Assembly: GCA_028711925.1 (NCBI GenBank) | Contig: JAQTRH010000015.1 | Coordinates: 2,011-14,506, forward strand | Reading direction: 5' to 3' | From: Candidatus Nanoarchaeia archaeon | Lineage (GTDB): Archaea > Nanobdellota > Nanobdellia > Woesearchaeales > CG1-02-33-12 | Length of the DNA: 12,496 nt | Part shown: piece by piece, positions 1-5,248 of the stretch | How positions within the stretch are numbered: position 1 is the first letter of the stretch | Layout of the letters: each line of letters starts with the position of its first letter | The notes under the pieces: generated by a model | What the model was told of the DNA's origin: nothing | Database searches by the model: none | Seen by the model: the letters and a program-made list of their open reading frames with translations, nothing else | Program-made: the position numbers and the translations under genes

Positions 1-1886
1 ACAGGCCTTATACAGGCCAAACCCTTCAGTACAAGATCGATATTCAAAACCTCCTTATGGAAAATGAGTTTGAGGTAAAGCTTTATTACTCAATTGATGC
101 AATGGGCGATAAAACAACATATGAGGCAAACAAGACTTTTTTGAAGGAAGAAGAAACAATTAAAATTGACAAGGCAAAAACACTTATAAAAGATTTTCAC
201 ATTCCTGAGTTCCTTAGGCCTGGTGAGTATATAATAAATGTTAAGGCAGAGTATCTTGGGCTTACCTCAGTTTCAAGCGCGAGGTTCTATGTTGCAGAGC
301 CTTTCTGGGACTTCCTTATTTTAGGGATATTTCCTGTAAGATGGGTGATTTTTGTTTCAATAATTGCTATAGCGCTGATTGCATTGTTTTTAATTATAAA
401 GAAAAGAAAAGAAAGCAAGAAGAGATATAAAAGCGATGTTGACTTTAAGCTGCTTCCAAAACCAGGGGAGCGCTCAATATTTATAGGAAAGATAGCAGAA
501 ACAAATGTAAAGGCATATTTTGACCTTGACCAGTTGAGCATACATGCTCTTATCGCCGGCTCGACAGGAGGGGGGAAAACAGTCTCTGCAGAAGTTCTTG
601 TTGAGGAGGCATTAAAAAAGAATGTAGGAGTAATTGTATTTGACCCGACTGCGCAGTGGAGCGGGTTCCTGAGAAAATGCGCAAATAAAAAAATGATGGA
701 GATATATGCTGATTTTGGCATGAAAAAAAGCGATGCAAGGGCATTCAACGGAAATGTCCACCAGATTCTTGATGCAAGGCAGATAATTGAAATTAAGAAA
801 TATATGATTCCAGGAGAAATCCATGTTTTTGCAACCAACAAGCTTGACCCAAGAGATATGGATATTCTTGTTGCAAACACAATAAGAGAAGTATTCAGCG
901 CAAATCTGCCTGAAAGCCAGGAACTTAAGACCATAATCATCTTTGATGAAGTTCACAGGCTTCTGCCAAAGTTCGGCGGCTCAGGAGAGGGATTTATCCA
1001 AATTGAGAGAGGGGCAAGAGAGTTCAGAAAATGGGGCGTTGGCTTAATATTAATCAGCCAGGTTTTAACAGACTTCATTGGAGAAACAAAGGCGAACATT
1101 AACACTGAAATACAGATGAGGACAAGGGATGAGGGAGATCTTAACAGGATTAAAAATAAATACGGCGGCTATATGCTTCAGTCATTATTGAAATCAGCCA
1201 CAGGAACAGGAATGTTTGAGAATTCTGCATATAATAAAGGAAACCCTTATTTTGTAAGCTTAAGGCCTCTGCTTCACGAGCACGCAAGATTAAGTGACGA
1301 AGAGCTTGAAAACTACAATAAATATAATGAGCTTATCGAAGACCTTGAATACCAGATAGAACAGCTCGAAGAACTTAAAATAGATGTCTTTGATTTGCGT
1401 CTTGAATTAAAAATGGCGCTTGACAAGGTAAAGTCAGGAAGCTTTAACATGGTGGATATTTACTTAGAAGGATTAACCCCTAGAATAAAATCACAATGGG
1501 AGAAGCTAGGAAAGACTCCAAAACAGAGAAAGATCAAGCTTGTATCAGAAGAAGAACTTAAGAGGGAGTTTGAAAAGGCAAAGAAAGAAAGAGAAAAACT
1601 CGGAGGAGATTCAGGAGGAATAGGATCAGCAAAAAAAGCATCAAAGGCAAGCATGCAGCTCGAGGCATTAAAGCTTAAGAACGGAGTTACAGTTACAAGC
1701 ATACAGGAGCTCATTGACTCAATAAACACAATGGACGACGCAGCATTCAAGCAGCATGTGAATGAAAAAGAGAATATTTTCGCTGACTGGATTGGAAAAG
1801 CAGACCAAAATATAGCAAAGCGCATAAAAGACTCAAAAACAAAAGAAGATGTGATTGCAAACCTTGAAGATGCCCTTTACGGCTGA
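1..1886 (+). CDS. Membrane-anchored HerA-like ATPase with external beta domain and DUF5752-like tail (5' partial)
   Basis: The reading frame is open to the left edge (first full codon at base 3), so the N-terminus is missing; the ATG at 57 lies inside a beta-sandwich domain and is not the true start. Counting residues from that ATG, 1-80 are the end of an extracellular beta domain, about 93-114 are a membrane helix followed by KKRKESKKR, and the rest is cytoplasmic. Walker A is GSTGGGKT (168-175), FDPTAQWSG follows at about 195-203, Walker B is IIIFDEVHRL (293-302), and the ISQ motif is at 333-335. Residues 410-515 are charged and probably coiled coil. The last 65 (TVTSIQELIDSINTMDD, HVNEKENIFADWI) resemble DUF5752. 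The HerA/FtsK superfamily comprises hexameric DNA or polymer translocases. An external domain and the lack of a nurA neighbour argue against the repair-type HerA; a role in secretion, envelope or DNA transfer is inference. Confidence 0.87.
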   Translation, partial: RPYTGQTLQYKIDIQNLLMENEFEVKLYYSIDAMGDKTTYEANKTFLKEEETIKIDKAKTLIKDFHIPEFLRPGEYIINVKAEYLGLTSVSSARFYVAEPFWDFLILGIFPVRWVIFVSIIAIALIALFLIIKKRKESKKRYKSDVDFKLLPKPGERSIFIGKIAETNVKAYFDLDQLSIHALIAGSTGGGKTVSAEVLVEEALKKNVGVIVFDPTAQWSGFLRKCANKKMMEIYADFGMKKSDARAFNGNVHQILDARQIIEIKKYMIPGEIHVFATNKLDPRDMDILVANTIREVFSANLPESQELKTIIIFDEVHRLLPKFGGSGEGFIQIERGAREFRKWGVGLILISQVLTDFIGETKANINTEIQMRTRDEGDLNRIKNKYGGYMLQSLLKSATGTGMFENSAYNKGNPYFVSLRPLLHEHARLSDEELENYNKYNELIEDLEYQIEQLEELKIDVFDLRLELKMALDKVKSGSFNMVDIYLEGLTPRIKSQWEKLGKTPKQRKIKLVSEEELKREFEKAKKEREKLGGDSGGIGSAKKASKASMQLEALKLKNGVTVTSIQELIDSINTMDDAAFKQHVNEKENIFADWIGKADQNIAKRIKDSKTKEDVIANLEDALYG

Positions 1887-1930
1887 TTTTTTGTTTTTTT
1901 AATTCTTTTTATCTTTTTTATTGAAAATTT
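1887..1930 (+). terminator. Poly-T terminator after the HerA-like gene
   Basis: Directly after the TGA stop there are runs of six, eight, five and six or more T in the coding strand within about 40 bases, without a GC-rich hairpin. Archaeal RNA polymerase terminates on such U-rich tracts. The next gene has its own promoter, which fits. Confidence 0.6.
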
Positions 1931-2023
1931 TCAGAAAAGAGCATTTTAAACTTGTTTTCTCGTGTATATATTCTATATAATTAACTAATTAATTAATTAT
2001 TTTTATTTTTTTAATTAAAATAA

Positions 2024-2038
2024 TACTGTAGTACAGTA
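2024..2038. promoter_or_regulatory. 15-bp palindrome TACTGTA-G-TACAGTA, candidate operator
   Basis: This is a perfect 7-bp inverted repeat around one central base, in otherwise A/T-only low-complexity DNA. It ends 13 bases upstream of the BRE and 20 bases before the TATA box of the following regulator gene. A dyad of this size suits a dimeric winged-helix protein, so autoregulation is the simplest idea. A site upstream of the TATA box more often fits activation than blockage of TBP. No second full copy was seen in the window. Confidence 0.45.
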
Positions 2039-2051
2039 ATTAATTAAAAAA

Positions 2052-2068
2052 CGAAACATTTATATATA
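2052..2068 (+). promoter_or_regulatory. BRE/TATA promoter of the winged-helix regulator gene
   Basis: A purine-rich BRE-like stretch CGAAACA (2052-2058) is followed at once by TTTATATATA (2059-2068), a near-ideal archaeal box. Transcription should start about 25 bases downstream, near 2088-2092, giving a leader of roughly 30 bases before the ATG at 2123. Confidence 0.75.
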
Positions 2069-2122
2069 TCTTATGTCACATAGTAAATCAGTATAGCATT
2101 TCAGCTATTGATTTGGTAAAAA

Positions 2123-2779
2123 ATGGATATTGGGACGTTATTCACAGAGCAGAGATGGAATATCCTGAGAAACCTCGCTTTTGAAAAAACATGCCCTTTG
2201 GATCTTTCTAAAAAAACAAATACAACAATGGCCAATATAAGCCAGCAGCTTAGGCTGCTTGAGGCATCTGATATAGTCAAAAAAGAAAAAATTTCCAACA
2301 GGGACAAAGGCAAACCAAGAACATTATTTTCACTTTCTAACGATTATGCATATATAATCTCAGCTATGGAGGGATTTGCTGAAAAGAAGCTTAAAAAATT
2401 AGACAAATTCAACCAGATTTTATTCAGGGCATGGTTTATTGACAGCCCTGAGCTTGAATATTTCACAAAAAAATTCATCTGGACTATTGAAAATGCCGTT
2501 GATGATATAGATTTTATTGCATTAAGAGACTATGGAAGCCAGGCAAGAGTTCTGATAGCATCGAAAAAACCGGATTCAGTTCAGAAAAAAGTCAAGGATT
2601 CTGTAATAAAAAAATACGACAACAGCTCAAAAGATTTTAAGATTGATGTTGTTTCAAATGAAAGTGCGGAAAAGCTTGTAAAGCAGGGCAAAGGAATATT
2701 TTCATCATTAAATGAAGCGTATGTGCTTTATGATTCATTAATGCTCACTGCAAAATACGGGAAACGGGGAGGTAGTTGA
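2123..2779 (+). CDS. Winged-helix (ArsR-like) regulator with degenerate nucleotidyltransferase-like C-terminal domain
   Basis: This 218-residue protein is probably a DNA-binding transcription factor. The start is firm: an in-frame TAA lies at 2117-2119, just upstream. Residues 5-80 form an ArsR/MarR-type winged helix: TEQRWNILRNLA is helix 1, PLDLSKKT helix 2, TMANISQQLRLLEASDIV the recognition region, and ISNRDKGKPRTLFSLS the wing. Residues 80-115 are a helical linker. Residues 125-205 resemble the MNT nucleotidyltransferase domain fused to similar archaeal regulators, with DYGSQARVLIAS at about 136-147 and KGIFSSLNEAYVLYDS near the end. The catalytic Asp pair expected after GSxAR is absent, so a sensing or dimerising role is more likely than catalysis. 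The MNT comparison is from memory of the family pattern. The gene has its own promoter with a palindrome upstream, and two secreted-protein genes follow in the same direction. No HEPN partner is present, so it is not a standard MNT/HEPN toxin pair. Confidence 0.82.
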   Translation: MDIGTLFTEQRWNILRNLAFEKTCPLDLSKKTNTTMANISQQLRLLEASDIVKKEKISNRDKGKPRTLFSLSNDYAYIISAMEGFAEKKLKKLDKFNQILFRAWFIDSPELEYFTKKFIWTIENAVDDIDFIALRDYGSQARVLIASKKPDSVQKKVKDSVIKKYDNSSKDFKIDVVSNESAEKLVKQGKGIFSSLNEAYVLYDSLMLTAKYGKRGGS

Positions 2780-2788
2780 GAAAAAAGA

Positions 2789-2876
2789 TTGTGTTAATCA
2801 GGGCCCAATAAAATCCATCTAAAACACCTCGCAAATGTTTTGAAACTTTGTTGGGCCCATTTCATTTTTAACACAA
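2789..2876 (+). repeat. Two-part inverted repeat (large hairpin) between regulator and secreted-protein genes
   Basis: TTGTGTTAA (2789-2797) pairs perfectly with TTAACACAA (2868-2876), and GGGCCCAA (2801-2808) with TTGGGCCC (2851-2858). An asymmetric internal loop of 3 and 9 bases separates them. Inside, AAAACA (2821-2826) can pair with TGTTTT (2836-2841) around CCTCGCAAA. The GC-rich step stands out in AT-rich intergenic DNA and begins 10 bases after the regulator's stop. It could be an RNA processing or attenuation structure, a small structured RNA, or a relic of a small mobile element. No target-site duplication was seen at its ends. Confidence 0.6.
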
Positions 2877-2889
2877 CGGGTAAATCATA

Positions 2890-2907
2890 TTCACAAATAA
2901 TTGTGAA
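2890..2907. promoter_or_regulatory. Inverted repeat TTCACAA-ATAA-TTGTGAA
   Basis: A perfect 7-bp dyad with a 4-base spacer lies about 68 bases before the secreted-protein start at 2975. It could be a protein-binding site or a small hairpin in the leader. It differs in sequence from the palindrome at 2024-2038, so it is not obviously bound by the same protein. Confidence 0.35.
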
Positions 2908-2956
2908 CGTAAACGCTGTGAAAGCGTGAACGTAAACGAAAGCGAGATTGTAAACG
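2903..2956 (+). repeat. Short direct repeats GTGAACGTAAACG in the leader
   Basis: GTGAACGTAAACG occurs at 2903-2915 and again, identically, at 2926-2938 (period 23); a shortened copy, TGTAAACG, is at 2949-2956. GAAAGCG recurs at 2920-2926 and 2938-2944. ACGCT (2913-2917) and AGCGT (2923-2927) can form a 5-bp hairpin. The first copy overlaps the dyad at 2890-2907. Repeated operators or a structured untranslated leader are both possible. Confidence 0.5.
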
Positions 2957-2960
2957 AAAA

Positions 2961-2967
2961 AGGAGGT
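2961..2967 (+). promoter_or_regulatory. Strong ribosome binding site AGGAGGT
   Basis: This is a full-length anti-Shine-Dalgarno complement. It sits one base before an in-frame GTG (2969) but seven bases before an ATG (2975), so it selects the ATG at 2975 as the start of the secreted-protein gene. No comparably strong site precedes the other plus-strand genes. The 9-mer GGAGGTAGT that contains it also occurs at 2768-2776, at the end of the regulator gene. Confidence 0.7.
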
Positions 2968-2974
2968 AGTGAAA

Positions 2975-3727
2975 ATGAAAATGAGGAATGAAATAGTATT
3001 AATAGTATTGGCCATTATGTTCTTCGGGCTTGTTTTTAAGACAGCAACAGCTGATCCAGTTGGTCCAAATGACATAATCACTGAAAACAGCGAACAGGGA
3101 GTTATTGGAGGAGGACCAGCTACTGAGATAGAAGCAGAAGCAGGGAATGTCACTCAGCTAACCATAAATGCATCAACACTAACAAACTACTGGCAAGGTT
3201 ATTATGGTAATATAACGGGCGAGATAATCCTTTCTGACGCTAGCGGAAACATGATGTATGACTGGACAGCAGGGGCAACAGGGTATACTCCTGTTGGAGA
3301 GATTTATGCTGCAAACTACAGTATCAGCAATTGGGGCGATGTTGCATGCGTAGTTCTCGTAGGAGACGGAACTCCAGGCTCAGATGGAGTAAACACCACT
3401 ATCCTGGAAGCAATGTATGGAATGGACCCGAATGCAGGGGATGGTATAAATGAAACATTCACCTCTACAAATGATATCACAATAGGAACTAATACCCTTG
3501 TTGGATGCCCCGCTACAAACACCCATGTGAACAATGAATCACAATCAACTAGCTTTAATGAAACCTTGCTCACAGAAAATGCAGTAGGAACAGTGATATT
3601 TGCAACACAGGTTGAGAATGATGCAACAGGATATGACGGCAACCCATGGGACTTCCAGATGATAGTTGGAGAGAACGGAGACGTTGAGGGAACAACAACA
3701 TACTACTTTTATGTGGAGCTTGTATAA
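2975..3727 (+). CDS. Secreted sequon-rich protein of unknown function
   Basis: The 250-residue product starts at the ATG that fits the upstream AGGAGGT; GTG 2969 would add two residues. Residues 1-26 are a Sec signal peptide (RNEIVLIVLAIMFFGLVF core) with a likely cleavage at TATA/DP. There is no second membrane helix, so it is secreted or held at the surface by partners. The mature part is acidic, beta-rich by composition, and has eight N-x-S/T sequons (NVT, NAS, NIT, NYS, NTT, NET, NES, NET). It has only two cysteines (125 and 178), a possible disulfide. The motifs WQGYYGNITGEIILSDASG and TTYYFYVEL match a secreted-protein style I recall from DPANN genomes, often in several copies; the function is unknown. 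No clear TATA box was found in the 190 bases upstream, so it may be cotranscribed with the regulator. A structural surface protein is plausible. Confidence 0.8.
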   Translation: MKMRNEIVLIVLAIMFFGLVFKTATADPVGPNDIITENSEQGVIGGGPATEIEAEAGNVTQLTINASTLTNYWQGYYGNITGEIILSDASGNMMYDWTAGATGYTPVGEIYAANYSISNWGDVACVVLVGDGTPGSDGVNTTILEAMYGMDPNAGDGINETFTSTNDITIGTNTLVGCPATNTHVNNESQSTSFNETLLTENAVGTVIFATQVENDATGYDGNPWDFQMIVGENGDVEGTTTYYFYVELV

Positions 3728-3755
3728 AGCCGGGTTTTAACATAAAGGTGCAATG

Positions 3756-4679
3756 ATGAAACTGCAAAATACAATTTTTTATTTTCTCTGTCTTATTGTA
3801 TTTGCATCTTTCATTTTTTTAGGCGCAAGCATTGCTTCATTTGACGTTTTAGGGGCAAATAATTCTATTGTGACAACAAGAGTAAACATCACAAACACAG
3901 AGCCTGATGTGCATTATGTTTTTATAACCCCTGACCCTGTTGATTTAACCCCTGGAGAAACAACGACTGTTAACTGCACAGGCTATGTGTATGACCTTGA
4001 CGGTTATGCAGATGTCCAGTCAGCAAATGCAACTTTTTATGATTCTTCTATAGGCGATACCGGAGGATTTGACGGAACATCAAGGTATTATAATTCCAGC
4101 TGTGCATGCTCAGAAATCAGCGCATTTAATGCATCCTGCTCATGCACCTTTGAAGTGCAGTATTACGCAAACAACGGGACATGGCAGTGCAACATGACAG
4201 CTGTTGATGGAGAGGGTGTTTCAGACAATGAGAATTCTTCTTTATATGATGTTAATACAGTAATTGGAATTGATGTTCCTACTGAAATTGATTACGGCAA
4301 CCTTTCTGTTACAGATTATTCTTTAGAAAAACAGCTTCAGATAACCAACTATGGAAATGTTCCTATAAATGTTTCTGTAAGGGGTTATGGGGGCACAATA
4401 AACCCCTATAATCCGGATAACCTTGCCATGGAATGCGCTTACGGCGGAAACATATCTATAGAATACGAAAAATACAGCTTAACCCCTGGATTAGGCTATG
4501 AGAGTATGGTTGCTTTAAGCAATTCATCTTCTGAGATGAATCTTGAAGTACAGGTTAAGACAAGTGATATATCTTCAAATAATTATAACACCACCTATTG
4601 GATGATTTACATTCCATCAGGAGTGGGCGGAATTTGCAACGGGACTCTTCATTTTGTAGGCCACGAAAACCCGCAATAA
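3756..4679 (+). CDS. Secreted cysteine-containing beta protein, paralogue of the C-terminal half of the 9270-11051 gene
   Basis: GGTG at 3747-3750 fits this ATG slightly better than the ATG one codon earlier (3753). The 28-base gap to the previous stop suggests an operon. Numbering from 3753 (308 residues), 1-34 are a signal peptide with a long hydrophobic core. Residues 50-160 are an Ig-like domain and 170-300 a second beta domain with no C-terminal anchor. Conserved marks are TEIDYGNLSV, ITNYGNVPINVSVRGYGG, ISIEYEKYS and the C-terminal IPSGVGGICNGTL. All recur in the gene at 9270-11051 (VIDYGELK, ITNYGNKDINISLEGY, ISVEYQRYS, IPAGARGNCTGRI). Cysteines 75, 117, 131, 146, 228 and 295 match that paralogue in spacing; C119 and C129 are extra. 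At least ten sequons indicate a glycosylated external protein. The molecular role is unknown. Confidence 0.82.
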   Translation: MKLQNTIFYFLCLIVFASFIFLGASIASFDVLGANNSIVTTRVNITNTEPDVHYVFITPDPVDLTPGETTTVNCTGYVYDLDGYADVQSANATFYDSSIGDTGGFDGTSRYYNSSCACSEISAFNASCSCTFEVQYYANNGTWQCNMTAVDGEGVSDNENSSLYDVNTVIGIDVPTEIDYGNLSVTDYSLEKQLQITNYGNVPINVSVRGYGGTINPYNPDNLAMECAYGGNISIEYEKYSLTPGLGYESMVALSNSSSEMNLEVQVKTSDISSNNYNTTYWMIYIPSGVGGICNGTLHFVGHENPQ

Positions 4680-4844
4680 ACCCCTTAATTCTATAATTGC
4701 CTAATATGGTTTTACAATTGATTTCTTTTATGGTATTATAATTAAATAATTAATTAATCAGTTTTATTAATAATTTATTTTAATTAATAAATTAAAAAGA
4801 TTAAATTTATTTAATTGCTTAATATTTTGAGAATAAAATAAGAA
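4680..4844. other. A/T-rich convergent spacer
   Basis: This gap lies between two converging genes and is almost entirely A/T. TTTATTAAT (4763-4771) and ATTAATAAA (4783-4791) form a 9-bp A/T-only inverted repeat. T-rich stretches on each strand (near 4720-4731 for plus; the A-rich run at 4792-4806 reads as T for minus) could terminate both transcripts. No gene or RNA was recognised. Confidence 0.5.
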
Positions 4845-5063
4845 TTATGCAGGGCCGTACTTTTTTACGCTGTATATATATGATAAAACCGCTGCAATAA
4901 GCATTATAATTCCTAAAACAACATAAAACGCCAATGGATTGCTTTCATTGGCTTTCATTACCACATAGCCTGAGATTGTTTTAAGGCCCCTTTCTGAAAA
5001 AATAAAAAAACCTAATAATACAATAAAAAATCCAAGAATCAAATAACCCACCTTTTTTTTCAT
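4845..5063 (-). CDS. Small two-helix membrane protein of unknown function
   Basis: The 72-residue product begins MKKKVGYLILGFF. Helix 1 spans about residues 5-22 and helix 2 about 45-66 (FYVVLGIIMLIAAVLSYIY). Between them is a 20-residue loop with KTISGYVVMKANES, containing one sequon (NES), so the loop is probably external and both ends are cytoplasmic. The ISGYVV piece resembles a segment near the N-terminus of many DPANN membrane proteins, but I do not recognise a named family. It stands alone between two converging or diverging neighbours and has its own promoter (5092-5108) giving a very short leader. No clear Shine-Dalgarno is seen. A remnant of a larger protein cannot be excluded, but the start, stop and promoter look intact. 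Confidence 0.62.
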   Translation of the reverse strand: MKKKVGYLILGFFIVLLGFFIFSERGLKTISGYVVMKANESNPLAFYVVLGIIMLIAAVLSYIYSVKKYGPA

Positions 5064-5091
5064 ATTCTATCAACTTTTAAAATGCTGATGA

Positions 5092-5108
5092 AATATAAAA
5101 AACTTTCT
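5092..5108 (-). promoter_or_regulatory. BRE/TATA promoter of the small membrane protein
   Basis: On the minus strand, AGAAAGT (5108-5102) is followed by TTTTTATATT (5101-5092). A start about 25 bases downstream falls near 5070, only a few bases from the ATG at 5063, so the mRNA would be nearly leaderless. That agrees with the absent ribosome binding site. Confidence 0.55.
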
Positions 5109-5192
5109 AAATAAATCTTTTTTTTTGATGATAGATTGTATTTTTTAGCTAAGTATAAACATATTTCTTGTTAAAATTCTCTGAGTAAAAAC

Positions 5193-5207
5193 AGAAAGAT
5201 TTAAATA
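5193..5207 (+). promoter_or_regulatory. BRE/TATA promoter of the cell-wall-binding-like gene
   Basis: AGAAAGA (5193-5199) followed by TTTAAATA (5200-5207) matches the archaeal BRE/TATA pattern. It predicts transcription from about 5226-5232, a leader of roughly 20 bases that still contains GGGGT (5238-5242). Confidence 0.65.
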
Positions 5208-5237
5208 TTAAATACCAAGTCAAAATAGCATAAAAAA

Positions 5238-5242
5238 GGGGT
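5238..5242 (+). promoter_or_regulatory. Ribosome binding site GGGGT
   Basis: This G-rich stretch is six bases before the ATG at 5249, in a region whose frame is closed upstream by TAA at 5231-5233. It therefore supports that start. Confidence 0.5.
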
Positions 5243-5248
5243 AGTTTA

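Noticed and set aside
287..940. 217-codon and shorter minus-strand frames inside the HerA-like gene
   Set aside because: They are antisense shadows of the ATPase motifs with no promoter or start signal.
1..1886. HerA-NurA DNA repair helicase
   Set aside because: The protein is membrane-anchored with an external domain and no nurA, mre11 or rad50 is nearby in the visible sequence.
2123..2779. MNT/HEPN toxin-antitoxin component
   Set aside because: No HEPN gene adjoins, the catalytic acids are missing and a full winged-helix domain is present.
2789..2876. H/ACA guide RNA
   Set aside because: An ACA lies near the end, but the internal loop (3 and 9 bases) and the missing K-turn do not fit a pseudouridylation pocket.
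2903..2956. CRISPR-like or integration-site repeats
   Set aside because: Units are 13 bases with uneven spacing (23 and 18), far shorter than CRISPR repeats, and no cas gene or integrase is nearby.
2794..3153. 119-codon minus-strand reading frame across the spacer and the start of the secreted-protein gene
   Set aside because: It is antisense to a well-supported signal peptide and sequon-rich gene, has no ribosome site, and its C-terminal part is only the translated hairpin.
5084..5185. C/D box guide RNA suggested by TGATGA near 5085 and 5129 and CTGA near 5182
   Set aside because: No correctly spaced D'/C' pair or terminal stem; the first TGATGA lies within the minus-strand promoter and leader region.
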